Positions 1 to 11,367 of a DNA stretch of 64,000 nucleotides are shown piece by piece (the first letter of the stretch is position 1; every line of letters begins with the position of its first letter). Origin of the DNA: Linanthus parryae (Eukaryota; Streptophyta; Magnoliopsida; Ericales; Polemoniaceae); assembly GCA_023055425.1 (NCBI GenBank), contig JALGPY010000007.1:21090001-21154000 (forward strand). Reading direction: 5' to 3'. The notes below the pieces were generated by a model that ran no database searches, was not told the DNA's origin, and saw nothing but the letters and a program-made list of their open reading frames with translations. A program made the translations under genes and the position numbers.

Positions 1-673
1 AAGATATGAAGCCAAGTATTGTCAAATTTATTTTTCCCCATGTCACAAGAGAACTCCTGCATAATTTTCCACAATGGATCTTTTCTGTTGTTTCCCAAAA
101 ACTTGATATATCAAACCCTGATTTCACAAAGCAAACATATAATTACGAACAAACTGAATTGCAATAGGTAGCATAGCGTTAGTCCTAGACATCCTGCATC
201 TATGGATCTTTGATTGCAGGGTGCCTATGTTCTATGGAAGTGCATTAAGTCGGTTACTATGTCTTCATTCTTTAACCGTGTGTATTGTTGCAAATATGTG
301 CAGGTCCAACAGCAGCAAGATAAGTGACAAATGCAAACTGTAGAACAAAACCTACCATTCCCAACAACAAATGGAGAACTAGATTGATACAATAGCACTT
401 AAATGAGACCAGAAAACTAGTTACAAATTATATGAAAATCACCTAGCATCACTAACTCATTGAGAAGAAATGTCAATGAACTGGCAAAGCTAAGTTCCCT
501 TTCTTTACAAACCTAGGTCTCTTAAGTTCAAAACCACATTTTTTCTTGTGAATTTTCTAAACACAATGAACATAGAAACACACATATGATAGCAATAAAC
601 AGTCAAACCAGATCTGAAACAATACAGAACTTATAAACAACCGTTTTAGAGATCTAGAAGAGACGGTTCTGAC
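1..673. other. 3' flank of the ATP synthase subunit gene, no gene seen
   Basis: AT-rich sequence without a supportable coding region. It lies downstream of the minus-strand gene at 674-916 and probably holds its 3' UTR and terminator. I saw no repeat or transposon signature. Confidence 0.4.
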
Positions 674-916
674 CTATTTGTGCCTCTGTACGAACTTCGA
701 ATTCTTCCAATCTTCCTCTGCAAACAACAATCGGATTAAAATGAATTAGATCGGCCAAACAAATTTCCAATTCAAACCCTAGAAATGAATCGTACCGGTG
801 AGTCCCAGAGTCATCTTTGTGATGATAGCACCGGTGACGGCGAAACCGATCAGGAAGGGCCAGTTCCGGTTGAACTCTCGCCGGAAGAATACGGGCCATG
901 GATCGAACTTCCTCAT
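674..916 (-). CDS. Mitochondrial ATP synthase 6 kDa subunit (plant-specific), two exons
   Basis: Exon 1 is 916..796, the intron is 795..718 (78 nt, GT at 795-794, AG at 719-718), and exon 2 is 717..674 with stop TAG at 674-676. The predicted protein has 54 residues. It starts MRKFDPWPVFFRREFNRNWP, has one hydrophobic segment (about residues 19-39, FLIGFAVTGAIITKMTLGL) and ends with the charged tail EEDWKNSKFVQRHK. The start motif, single membrane span and tail match the small plant subunit of mitochondrial F1Fo ATP synthase (6 kDa family, about 55 residues). It would sit in the inner membrane as an accessory Fo subunit. Exon 1 has 40 codons plus one base and exon 2 adds 44 nt, so the frame closes exactly on the stop. 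An in-frame ATG lies 23 codons upstream, but the family start is the Met at 916. The intron is inferred from the frame and splice sites. Confidence 0.88.
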
Positions 917-1053
917 TATCTCTCTCTCTCGATGTGGTGAACTTGTTCTTCTGATCGCAAAGTCGCAATGGATTTGGGAACTCACTAGGGCGTCTTTTGA
1001 CTGGGGGGGTGGATAGACTCAGCCACGCGCCTCCTATAGCGTGCTTTGTGAAA

Positions 1054-1071
1054 TGGGCTTGTCAATGGGCC
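1054..1071 (-). promoter_or_regulatory. Pair of site II (TGGGCY) promoter motifs
   Basis: TGGGCT at 1054-1059 and TGGGCC at 1066-1071 lie 138-155 bp upstream of the ATP synthase subunit start codon. Paired site II elements are known TCP-binding motifs in promoters of plant oxidative phosphorylation and ribosomal protein genes, which fits this gene. Their use here is inferred. Confidence 0.55.
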
Positions 1072-1588
1072 GGACCAAACCCAAAGAGAATCAGCAATAA
1101 TATGGAATACTAGAGTATTGTCCGTGCCCGAGAGCGCTATCCCTAAATTGGATATTTTTTTTTTTTTGCAAACAGATTGGATATTTTTTAATTTAGAAGT
1201 GTTTTTTTAAATGAATTTAGAGGTGTTATCCAGAAATTATATTTACAAATGTGGTGGGAAAAAAAATCAATTTCCAAAGTATGGGATGAGCATTACGTGA
1301 GAATCACTCACAACATATCTCATTAGTTAGGGATGTAGTTGAGAAACCTATTAGTTTGGGATGTCCAAAGAGAGTGGGTAGTTAGGGATGTCCAAGGAGA
1401 GTGGGTAGTAAGAGATGTAATAAGTAGGTGAGATCTAATGGCGGGGAAGGAGCTGATTTAATCTAATGGTTGAAAAATCATAGTTAGTTAAACCATGCTC
1501 TTTTATAGAATAGATGGAGATTCGGTCCAAGTCTCCGAGGCTGATTTGAGGTCTGGTCCAGCAGTGATGACCCAATACTAGGTACAAT
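1072..1588. other. Intergenic, no gene seen
   Basis: AT-rich. Near 1370-1420 a short phrase (gagagtgggtag) occurs twice. No coding region or transposon ends were recognised. Confidence 0.35.
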
Positions 1589-2031
1589 GGCCATGTTTGG
1601 CTAAGCTAGATTTTAGAATAGATTAATGAAAATTTGAAAAATAATCTGAACCGTTTGGACGAGCGAGATAGATTTTAGGATTTTTTGGACTACCCGGATC
1701 AGGGTACTTAAAAAGCCGGATCCGATTATTTTAAAAATATTTTCCGTTGCCCAACCACATAACCGGATCACGGTAGAGACTAACCGGATCCGGATAGTAC
1801 CCGGCCGAACACAAATTAACCAACTAGGAAGTGACACGTAAGCGAACCACCAATCAGGATCCGGGTCGGACCCATCAGGATCCGGGTAGGACCCATCAGG
1901 ATCCGGTTCGGACCCAACAGGAGTCGGGTCGTGCCCAACAGGATCCGGTTCTTCTTCTACAAAAATCCGATTTTTTTGCTAGATTTTTTATAATCTATCT
2001 ATCCATTAATCTAGCTTACCCAAACGAGGCC
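1589..2031. mobile_element. MITE-like element with terminal inverted repeats
   Basis: The left end GGCCATGTTTGGCTAAGC and the reverse complement of the right end GGCCTCGTTTGGGTAAGC match over about 35-40 bp. The element is 443 bp and is flanked by AAT on both sides (1586-1588 and 2032-2034), consistent with a 3-bp target duplication. A GGCCTNGTTTGG-type end with 3-bp duplication is typical of PIF/Harbinger-derived MITEs, but AAT is not the usual TWA, so the superfamily is uncertain. It has no transposase and contains the 21-bp repeat at 1855-1950. Confidence 0.55.
1855..1950 (+). repeat. 21-bp minisatellite, about 4.5 copies
   Basis: Units start at 1855, 1876, 1897, 1918 and 1939, each like CAGGATCCGGGTCGGACCCA. 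Each unit contains the internal near-palindromes GGATCC and GGGTCGGACCC. The array sits in the right half of the inverted-repeat element. Confidence 0.8.
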
Positions 2032-2560
2032 AATATTTGTTGCAGTATGATTCTCCATGGAGATAGTTAAACTTTTCATCCAGATAATGTATGTTTGCTT
2101 CTTAGGCACCATGTTAATTGCACCCTAACATTCTCTAATGCTGGCATCAGTGTTCCATTAACCATTATGAGGTTTTTGCAAGATTTCCTCTTCATCATTG
2201 TTAACAATATGTAGCCTTTGAAAGTCTCTTCAAAGCTCTGTTCAAACTCCACGTATCTCTCTCTTTCATTTTTTTTAATAATTTGAATGATATCTTGTGG
2301 GCTTCTTCTCATATTTTGTCTAATTATACTGATATTTCTCTACATTATCATGCGATAAGAGTCTTTTGACTTTCTCACTCTAGATTTCTCTATCATCATT
2401 TCTTTCACTACTACACTATCTTCTTCTCCTTCTTCATACTCTGCCTCATTTGCATGTTGAAATCTCTGTTACTTCATGTCTAAATTATCTATCCACCATG
2501 AACTCTTCGGAATACCAACCCCTATGGGATTTATGCATACATAAACCACTATCCCATTAC
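2032..2560. other. Intergenic or LINE 5' region, nothing recognised
   Basis: Low-complexity pyrimidine-rich sequence. It may contain the 5' end of the LINE whose ORF1 follows, but no boundary is visible. Confidence 0.25.
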
Positions 2561-2591
2561 ACCCGGGCTCCACCCATCCGATGACAACTTC

Positions 2592-3945
2592 CGTGAAGTT
2601 CGTCGTCTTAATCGCAGTCGTTTTTCGGTGGCCTACGTGAAAGACGACCGTCGCCTCTCTGCTGAACAATTGGAAGTCGCCATCAATACCTATTGGAGGT
2701 TGGAAGGTCCACCGATCAAGGTTTACGCATGGGAAACAAATGGGTTCTTTTGGTTGGAGTTCTTCAATGCTCAAGACCGAGAAGACATTGCGAGGCTCTG
2801 TTCTGTTAACATTATGGGTGCACCAGTCTTGCTCCGTCAATGGCAATCGAATCAGATTTACTCCTCAGAATATATGAAGACAGCTATTGTTTGGCTTACA
2901 ATCCACAGTGTTCCCTATAACTACATCAGCTTAGATTTAATTTGTCGGCTTGGAGACCTCGCCGGAGGCTTTCTGCTGCACCACCCCCACATGTTACCTG
3001 GTAGCTTGCAGTGCACTATGAAGGTGTTGATTCAGCTAGATGTTCTTCATGCTTTGCTACCTGGAGTCACACTCAAACTACATAATGGGGATTGTGTTTT
3101 CCTGTACTTCAGCTACGAGAAAGTCTATAGGCTTTGTTATCGTTGTGGGAAGATTGGTCACACGGAATCTCACTGCTCTCCCTCCCTCACTGCTGCAATG
3201 AATTTTCACTGGTTTAGAATGGAAACAATGGTGGACAGGTTTGGTGCGACAGTGCATCATTATCTAGATTCTCCCTGGTACACCCGGTATCTTTGCTCGA
3301 TCACCAATGTTAATTTCGACCGCATCACTCGAATTTCAGTGGGTTAGGTGGAAGGCCCTCACCGGATTGAGTGGCAGCAAGAGCCATGTGGTGCTCATCG
3401 TTGGTATCTCTGGCGGCCAATGCCTCCTTCTCCGGCTCCGACACCTGAAACTCCGGCGACACCAGCATTTGAAAATATGTCTGATGAAATGGACACACTC
3501 TGTTCATGTTGTCTCCTCCGACTCTGCAACTGCCGGAAATCCAGACATTGATCTAAACAACTCCAATTACAACTCTGCGCCAGAGGGTATGGCGGATTTC
3601 GTCAATGCTCCAGCTCATGCATCGCCGATTCAAGCTTCCCCACAAGCCATCTTCGAAGCCCAAGGCGCCGATCGCATGCAAAACCACTCGCCTTTTTCCG
3701 AAGCAGTTTCAGCAGCTAATCATACCTTTGGCGGGGGCCACGGTACCCCGTCGCTCACTCCGTCTCTATCAGATGATTCACTGGCTTCTTAAGGAAGCTT
3801 TACTTCCACTGTCTCGTTTGAAAGCACACCACGTGGATCGAGCGGGTCCCTCCAGAGTACAGGTGCACAATCTCAAACCATTTTTACTTATGCAACTTTT
3901 ACAAATACACGGAATGATCATGATTAATTTTACCCCTACTACACT
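2592..3945 (+). pseudogene. LINE ORF1 remnant (DUF4283 plus CCHC zinc knuckle)
   Basis: The reading frame is open from before the Met at 2628 to 3347. It resembles the DUF4283-type N-terminal region of plant L1 ORF1/gag-like proteins and has a zinc knuckle CYRCGKIGHTESHC (CX2CX4HX4C, about residues 168-181 of this frame). Downstream the coding sense continues in shifted frames (3348-3500, then 3500-3792), and beyond the TAA at 3790-3792 the same frame stays open for about 40 more codons. At least two frameshifts and a stop make it a pseudogene. In the intact element the product would bind LINE RNA. The ORF1 C-terminus and endonuclease resume at 7041 after the Tekay-like insertion. Confidence 0.7.
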
Positions 3946-5642
3946 ATCTATACTTTTACTGAGCAAAAGACACGTGGACTATTTTCTCCACCCCCCATAC
4001 TTTACGTTGTCCACCTTCTCACGTAATGTGGTTGACTTTGATTTTGAACAGCACCACCTAAACCTCACTCATCTTTATCTCCTTTTAATTTATTGGGTCT
4101 ACATCTACTTATTTATTGGGCTACTTAATTAGGCACCAACCACCACTTTGTCTCATGCCTCATATACTATACATTCGGGATCTTACCAAAGCTGTAACAC
4201 CCCCAAACTAGCCAAGCCGGAAGCCCGGGGATGTCACTCCGTACCCGAGATTAAACCCGGATACAAGGAGATTTTATAACAGAATATCCAAACCAAATCC
4301 TTAAAATAAATAATAAAAACTTTAAAACTTGTCTCGCTACAAATATAGGCATTATTCCAATCTAAAATTCAACTAATAAGTAAAACAAGTCTAGATGTGA
4401 AATTTAAATTTACTAAAGTGATGTGTCTCGATTTTTCCCAAAAGCCATGCTTCCACCTAAACCTGTGGTGCAGAAACAAAAAGAAACACCACAGTTTCCA
4501 CAGTCAGCGGAAAATACTGAGTAAGCAACACCCAAGCATGTAAACAGATTATGAAGCAGTTTGAAAACGACACATAAGTTTGAAGAGTAAAGAATTCGAG
4601 TAAGAGTATAAGTATGAAATAAGAATTCACCAATCTTTTCCTTTATCACTTCACTTGTGGGGAAACATTCCCAAACTTCCTCATTTGTCAAATCGGGACT
4701 TCCAATTCTCAATCATAAAGGTCCATCATTCAGAAAACATATATTACCATGTTGACACGGGGAAGATCTACTAATAACTGGCTACCAGACCATAAGTGTC
4801 GACACCCCCCTAAGACTTTTTGCGGCCAGAGAGGTAAGTACTGGAGCAAACTCGAGGCGGTTGCGACCGAGCAAAATAAAATAAAGTGGGTCGAGAGACG
4901 TAGTCCACATCGACCAAAGCTCAAAATATTGATCCCCGGTACAACTATTCCACTTTACGTCTTTACGTCTTATTAATCATGTGATAGTTGTGATAGAATC
5001 ACCTTTATAAAATCAGTAAACTTTCTCAAATAAACCGTTCAAGTAGATATTCGAATTTTGAGACAATAAATCACAAAAGCTGTTTAGACACGAAAGAAGA
5101 TATGGGCGCTAGGCCTGGCATGATTACTTACCTCGAATCTCAAACAAAAGCAAATCGCTTCCTAGTAACACTCGACGTATCCTTCGTCAATGAAATTGTC
5201 GCCTACAAGTTTGATAATATCCTAATCAACATATTGCACACAAAGTCCTATGAAATAAATCCCTTACTAACTCTCCCCAACCTTGCTAACGTGAACAACC
5301 TCTTTTATAAAATACGCTTTATAACGCTAACGTTTATTATTTGTTAAAACATACTAGGCTATAATTATATAAATATAACTTATAAGATTAGATAAAATAT
5401 CTCTTTTATTATTTAGGGTAGAGAAGCATATTATTTTACCTCAAAAACACTTTTAATTCAAATAGTAGTTTTTCCCAACCAAACAAGCCTTAGTAAATAA
5501 TATAGGCTATAAACTAACTAACTTTTATTTAAAAGAAATAACAAATTTATTTGAATAAAGTAACATATCTAATTTGTTATAAGTCTATAAAAATAAATAA
5601 GAAAAATATACTTTTATTTTTAGGTAAAGATGAGTAAAAAAA

Positions 5643-5735
5643 ATAAGTGTCTCTTGTGAGACTTGAACCCATGCCTAGTTCACATACTCCCCAAGCTTTA
5701 AGTGTTACCCTCTAACCACTAGGCCAAGCCCCCCA
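5643..5735 (-). ncRNA. tRNA-like head, probable SINE inside the LTR
   Basis: The minus strand has a pol III A box TGGCCTAGTGG (5716-5726) and a B box GGTTCAAGTCTC (5658-5669), 46 nt apart. I see no acceptor-stem pairing and no CCA-compatible end, so it looks like a tRNA-derived SINE or tRNA relic, not a working tRNA gene. It continues into AT-rich sequence. Confidence 0.4.
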
Positions 5736-6111
5736 CTTGTTCTCTCTTACCTCCAACTGTTAATATTAACCAACTAACTAGATTAATTAATAAAAAAACA
5801 AAACATAACAAAACAAGAGAAATAGAGAAACGAAGAGAGAAGGTGACGGGTTGTACCCGAGAAATAAGAGGACGACGGGATGGTGGCGACCGCCCGCGGG
5901 GACGACGCCGGTGACGGACGACGGCGGCGGCTGGGCGGCGCACGGCGACGGGAGCGGCGGCAGGCAGCGGCAGAGGCGGCGGTTGGGTCCTCTAGGCAGC
6001 CAACGGGAGAGAGAGAGAGAGATTGAGAGGGAGAGCTTGAGAGAGAGCTCTAGGGTGAGAGAGATTGAGGGAGCTAATGTTGGTGTGTGAAATCTCTGAG
6101 ATTGAGGGGGT

Positions 6112-6118
6112 TTTTATA
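6112..6118 (-). promoter_or_regulatory. TATA box of the Tekay-like LTR
   Basis: The minus strand reads CCTATAAAAACCCCC. It sits about 600 bp into the LTR, ahead of a CT-rich leader (GA-rich on the plus strand, 5990-6070), as expected at a U3/R boundary. Confidence 0.5.
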
Positions 6119-6715
6119 GGCTTTGGGTGTAGAATTTGCCGCCAAGGAGGAGACCCACTTGTTGTTCATCGATTCCGAATTGGGACCAAAAATTGGCGAA
6201 ATTGGGTTGCTTGATGCTAAATTATCGAGCCTTGATGAGTTTAAATCGAATAGGGAGTGATTTGGGACAAACATCAACGAATTTGGTGAAGATTCGGAGT
6301 GGTAATGGTGGTGTTTAGGTTGGAGATGGAGTTCTTCCTCCATGGGAGAGTTTGAGGAAGAAAATGACTATTTTTAGGATTAAAGACACTTTCACCCCCA
6401 CTGTTTTGGATAAAAGTCACTAGCACCCCCTGAGTTAAATAAAATACTCTTTATAAAGTTGAGAAAATACATAATAACCCCAAATAGTTACTAGTAATAA
6501 AAATGAACTTCCTACCAATAAGATTAGCTCCCAAAACTTATACTAATGTCATATTGACACCAAATAATATCATAAAATATAATAGTAGCATTTTGATACC
6601 CAATAATTATAATAATATTATATTAACACTCAATAATTTCATAAAATTCCCGTTTCAACATATTAACACTTAATATTATCTAAAACTACCCGTTTCTAAA
6701 TAACGGGGTATTACA

Positions 6716-7000
6716 TCCTTCCCCACTTAAAGAAAGCTTCGTCCTCGAAATTGAAACCACATTCTAAACGTCCCTCAACTATGAGTCTCCATTCTAGGGT
6801 ATAACTACCAAATGCAACCTAATGCCATGCACGATGAGTAACATACTATAACGATGTACTAGAATGACGTACTTAAAATCTGAAGGGTTACAAAAGCCCA
6901 ACACTTCATCATTCTACCCAACATCTGCTTCACTTATGGGTTCTTTCATAAGTCTTCTCCGGCCCAATCACCGCTCGTCTTAGCGCACAATCACAGAGGT
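6716..7000 (-). pseudogene. Remnant of chromovirus internal region with polypurine tract
   Basis: The minus strand ends in a frame reading FEDEAFFKWGR, which overlaps the polypurine tract (6716-6728) next to the LTR. This resembles the C-terminal end of Tekay polyproteins. The rest of the internal region is missing, and LINE sequence resumes by about 7040. Confidence 0.4.
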
Positions 7001-7040
7001 CGTACCCACTGCTTCACCAGAACCAACACCAGAACCAAAT

Positions 7041-8210
7041 TCGGACTTCCGATGTGGGTTCCATCGACTGTTTCGACGCCAGCTACGGGAGTTCACCACT
7101 GATTTGGATACAACTCCTTATTTTTCCGGTGACTTCTTTTTGGGTTTGGACTCTGGCGATGATATGCCACAACCAAGAGGGGTTAAACGTCGTCGTGTAT
7201 CTCGTCTTCTCCCTCGCAAAAGGTTTAAGTTTACCCTGATCCCAGTTCGTGTCAGAGGAGTACAAAGATCCACTGACTTTGCATCCCTCCCCCATAACAC
7301 AGCGGGTAAGCATAAAGTTATTGTTTTGGATCAAAACCCATATTGATCCTATGATCTGCATGCTTCCTCAGCAGTACTTCAGCAAACAAAAGTTAAGTTT
7401 TAGGGTTAAGTGATGTTTTAAATTCAGCTGCGGTTCTCCGTGATTGTCCCACAATAGTCACGACAATCCCAGTGATGATAATGGCGTGGAATTGCCAGGG
7501 TTTTAGATGACAATTCACACCACGCGCAAAATTGTCCTTGGGTATAAGCCGTCTATTATTTTTCTTTGGGAAACTAGAACTGTTGTAATGGAGGCAACGA
7601 GTTTTGCTTTAAAATGGAGTTTCTCAACCTTAGATGGTTTGGAATCTCGAGGTAACAGTGGTGGCCTCTTAGTCGCATGGAAACCATTTGTTATGTACAA
7701 AGTTCCATACAAGTCGCAAAATCTTATTTTAGGACAATTTACTTGTAATCTGGATACCTGGACTCTTAGTCTTGTCTACGTGCACCGGCACTTGCTGTCA
7801 GACCTCGTACGTGGGAAGCCATAAATTCCATTCTCAATGGTATTCATGGCCCCCTGGTTTGCATTGGGGATTACAATTAAGTTTTATCACCCTCGGATAA
7901 AATCTCTTCTTCGATGATAAGTACTAGTCGTATTCCAGGAGCTGGATCGTTTAGACGTTTTCTGGACAACTGTAATCTTAAAGAGGATGCCTTTCAAGGA
8001 TCCCATTTCACTTGGACTAGTAATAGATCCTTAAGACCAACTTATGAAAGGCCTGATCGAGCATTTGCTAACCCCAGTTGATTGCATCCTTTGCGAAATC
8101 GTATTTGCTTAACATACCTATAATGGGATCTGATCATGGCCCTTGTATACTTTATCCCAGAAAACCTAATATTCCAAAAGCTCATGGATTTAAATTTGAA
8201 GCCTTTTGGC
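7041..8210 (+). pseudogene. LINE ORF1 C-terminus and endonuclease domain remnant
   Basis: 7104-7346 encodes an ORF1 C-terminal piece with a basic cluster KRRRVSRLLPRKR. From 7485 the frame reads MAWNCQGF, the conserved start of an L1-type apurinic-like endonuclease. It is followed by FLWETRT (catalytic Glu region), GNSGGLLVAWK, ICIGDYN-like and GSDHGPC (catalytic Asp-His region near 8130), with several stops and shifts. The order matches ORF1-endonuclease of the same LINE as 2592-3945. Reverse transcriptase is absent; the element is cut near 8210 where an LTR-like sequence begins. Confidence 0.7.
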
Positions 8211-8274
8211 TTGCTAGGCTCGCTCACCGGGTCCTGTCGGTCTACGCTTTCACTAAGTCCTAGCCAATCCCAAC

Positions 8275-9306
8275 TGAAACAACCCACACTTGGTTAATCA
8301 AGTTCCTATATTCTCGCAGTCTCAAAGAACTACAAGACTACTCTCTATGTTCTTTACGCGTCTCGATTAGTTCACTTTCGTAGTATCCTACGGGTGATCA
8401 AGCCAAGAATACTAAGAATAAAGCACAAGAACATAAGAGCTAACTAGAACATAAACTAGATTTAAGCATAAACATGAATCAAGTCATCAATCCGGAAAAA
8501 TACTAATCAAACCCTAGTTATCCATCAATTTCCAAGCTTAGATAGTTTAGCTAGACATAAAATAGTTTATCAAACTCAAAATCTCCATAATCATAGTAAG
8601 AGGGGAAGAGATGAGAAATCAAACGAATAAATCTTCAAGTGTTTTGATGATCTTCGTCGTCAATCTTGCTCTCTCGTTGCTCCTTCCTGCAAAACAGTCG
8701 TCAGTGGCTTTCTGGAAACCCTAGGACGTGTTTTAATCAAACTCACGTTCCTCTTCTTTTAATTTCTCTGAAATAACACTTTGACACCTTTTTTACACTC
8801 GTCATATCCAATTTTTTGGTCTTGTGATCACATTTTGTGATCCTAGGATCACCTTTTGTGGTCATAGGATCACCTTTTGGAGTTCACATTGATCCTCAAT
8901 TTGTTCTTACACTTGATCTTGTAATCACAATTTGTGATCGTCTACTTCCTGTGAGTTGCTTCTTTTCACTCCTCTTGAAATTTTGGCTAAGTATTTTTAT
9001 CCTCTTCTTCTTCCACTCTCTCATGCGTTCCTTCAGTTTCCTATGTTCCGAAGTTCGTTCCGCTCCAAAATTCGCACTACAAGCTTTCGGTTCCTGAAAT
9101 CCACAACACGAACAAATACCGGAATATCAAATGTGACAAATAAATCAGAAACATGCAGAAAACGCTCGGATTACACAATAAAGTCCAAATACTCAAGTAT
9201 GCTCAAAACGTACATGAATTGGTGAATTTCTCACGTAAATCCCTCAAATTACACGCAAAACGATGGTGAATCATATACGAATATAACTCCTAATGTGGAG
9301 TTATCA
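8275..9306 (-). mobile_element. LTR-like segment (Athila/Tat-type appearance), minus strand
   Basis: The minus strand starts TGATAACTCC at 9306 and runs through gene-free sequence typical of long gypsy LTRs. Candidate end ...GTTTCA at 8275. It includes 8821-8890, where GTGATC...GATCAC motifs recur. The start resembles that of the plus-strand segment at 9440. Neither primer binding site nor target duplication was identified, so both limits are tentative. Confidence 0.35.
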
Positions 9307-9439
9307 GTTAACTCAACAATTAATGGTTTTTTTGGGACAAATACCCATATCTAAATCATCCTTGTACCAAGGTCTCCCACTGGGAGATAGTCGCAATAAA
9401 GTACAGGCTACCAAGAATCTTTGTTCAAAATATACCGCA

Positions 9440-10450
9440 TGATAACTCCAAGTTAGGAGTTAACTGTGAGCTTATATTGGAGTGTTTTATGGACGAGTTA
9501 TCATAAGTTTGAGCATGTTTTAGCCAACAAAATCTCCGTATTATGCAAAAGAGGAGTTTGAGCTTAAGTGTGAAATCCATGCATTTTCATGCATGATTTG
9601 ATGTTATTGGAAAATATAATCGCTTGTTATGGTTGTTCATGTTGTCTTGACAGGAACGGATGCTTAGCGGTTGATAAGAGGCATGGAACGAACTTCGGAG
9701 ACAAAGAAATGCTCAAGAGCAGTGAAGAGATGCAAAGTTGGAGAAGCTAGAATGACCAGTCTGCACTCTTTTGAATATATCCTGAGTTCTACAAGGAATT
9801 TGGGAGTGAGGCTAGTGGAAAATAAAATTATACTTCAAGAGCTTTCCAATGACAGGTCACAGAGCCAAAACAGAGTCCGAATGAGAGAGTTATGGCCTTG
9901 CAAAGTTGAAGCAGAAGCTGAGAAGCTGCTGTCTGCGTATGAGGTGCGTATATACGCACGCAGGAAGCTATAAAAAATAATTTTGGCTCAATAAAAGATG
10001 TTGTATGCGTATGGGGTGCGTATATACGCACATCATATGCACACAACAAGAGAAGAACAGTGTTGGAACTCTCTGTCTGCGTATTACTGTTCATCATACG
10101 CACATCATACGCACACAGGAAGAAGTTCGAAGAAAATATGGAAGCCAAAATCTACTGTCTGCGTACGAGCTGCGTATATACGCACATCATACGCACACAT
10201 AATTGTTTCTGAGGCGGTTGAGCAGTGGTAGTTTTGTAATTTTAGACGCGTCGTTTTGGAAACATTCCAGCACTATATAAAGACATGTCCAGAGCTCATT
10301 TTTAACACAACACAGCACAACACACCTAAGGAGAAGTCTGAGCATCCCCGGAGAGCACGGAAGCGTCCAGATTCCAAGAGATTCGTTTTCTCTTCTTATC
10401 TCTTTTATTAAGAAACTTCGTTACTGAAATTCATAACGAAATAACAAATT
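9440..10450 (+). mobile_element. LTR-like segment with TATA box, plus strand
   Basis: It starts TGATAACTCC, like the minus-strand segment 134 bp away. A TATA box (TATATAA, 10274-10280) sits near the 3' third, followed by a leader. The layout fits a U3-R-U5 of an Athila/Tat-like gypsy LTR. It contains the palindromic repeat cluster at 9931-10201. No internal coding region follows. Confidence 0.35.
9931..10201 (+). repeat. Cluster of GCGTATATACGC palindromes
   Basis: Four units begin with a phrase like CTGTCTGCGTA. Three contain the perfect 12-bp palindrome GCGTATATACGC (9946-9957, 10018-10029, 10172-10183) and three carry CACATCATACGCACAC-type phrases. Spacing is 70-85 bp. The unit near 10080 lacks the palindrome. 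Confidence 0.75.
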
Positions 10451-10724
10451 GGTATGTCGCGTCCATATCAAAATTATGAAAATGTAATCACTATCCTAGA
10501 AACCCCAGGCAGGGAAAGTTAATGTTCATATCATTGAATTCATCACAACTCTGTATGACTTATTCAAAGGAAGAAAAACGGAAAAAAGATACATGCTAAA
10601 CACTTGAAAGTTTTTAGGCCTAAATTGCTAAGAAGACGCCTTTTAGGCCTTCAAATCCCGCTAAAGTTTTTAGATGAACATAAAACATTCTAGTTCTAAA
10701 ACTTTTTACTGTTTTACAAAACAA
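10451..10724. other. No gene seen
   Basis: AT-rich interval between the LTR-like segment and the tandem duplication. Nothing recognised. Confidence 0.3.
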
Positions 10725-11367
10725 GAATTAGTAGAACTTTTGCACACCCTTGCGCTGCACAAGTACGCTTTTGATGCTTGTGACCACAACGAACTTTCTC
10801 ATTCTATAAATGCCCCTGTCTACCCACAAGAAGATGCCGAGATGGTGTTATTCAACACTAATATCTCTTCCCTATTACCCTTATCTTTATTATTTTATTA
10901 TGTCTCATTGTCGTGCAAAACTAATTGACATGTGGATATAGTAGTTCCAGGATACATTACCCTAAAATCCCATGAAAACATACATATTTCAAGAATAATC
11001 CTAATACTAACTGTACCTCGTCTAGTCTCTGGTATACATCCAGATTCACTGCAATTGACATGTCCAATTTTTTTGGACCAGCTTAAGAAATAAAGGGTCG
11101 TAGCCTCAATCAAACTTCCAATTTACTTGTCAATTGCATAAATTCACACCAGGAGCGAACATATTCACAAAAGCTCGGGGTAGAGCGAGAGTAAATGTTT
11201 GAGAGGAGGCGTACGAGTGTGACTTCCTTTTATAACCGATTTCGGAGGTAAGAAACCTCGCGGAAGCACCACACGGAAGAAACCCAACGAAGGAGGTTCC
11301 ACTCCTTTTTTTTTTTAAATATGGAGGTTCCACTCAGATGAATGATGTAAGTGCAAGTTATTTGCCC

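Larger units (their letters stand above)
4193..6715 (-). mobile_element. Ty3/gypsy chromovirus LTR, Tekay-like
   Basis: The segment starts TGTAACACCCC and ends GGGGTATTACA, so on the minus strand it runs TG...CA with inverted ends. Immediately beyond 6715 the minus strand reads as a polypurine tract (AAGTGGGGAAGGA) next to the LTR start. A minus-strand TATA box lies at 6112-6118, followed by a pyrimidine-rich leader. Long LTRs with TGTAAYACCCC ends are characteristic of Tekay/Del chromoviruses. No matching 5-bp target duplication was seen (AAAGC on the left, TCCTT on the right). Only the 3' LTR and a short piece of the internal region appear to remain. Confidence 0.6.

Noticed and set aside
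2076..2470. Minus-strand frame with an acidic then basic sequence (EAEYEEGEEDSVV)
   Set aside because: Low-complexity composition, interrupted by stops, no recognisable domain and no splice context; probably chance coding in pyrimidine-rich DNA.
5643..5735. A functional tRNA gene
   Set aside because: Boxes A and B are present but acceptor stem pairing is not, and it lies in an LTR; kept only as a tRNA-like head.
9828..10231. Overlapping ORFs with YAHHTHT-type peptides
   Set aside because: Arise from the GCGTATATACGC repeat cluster; both strands read alike.
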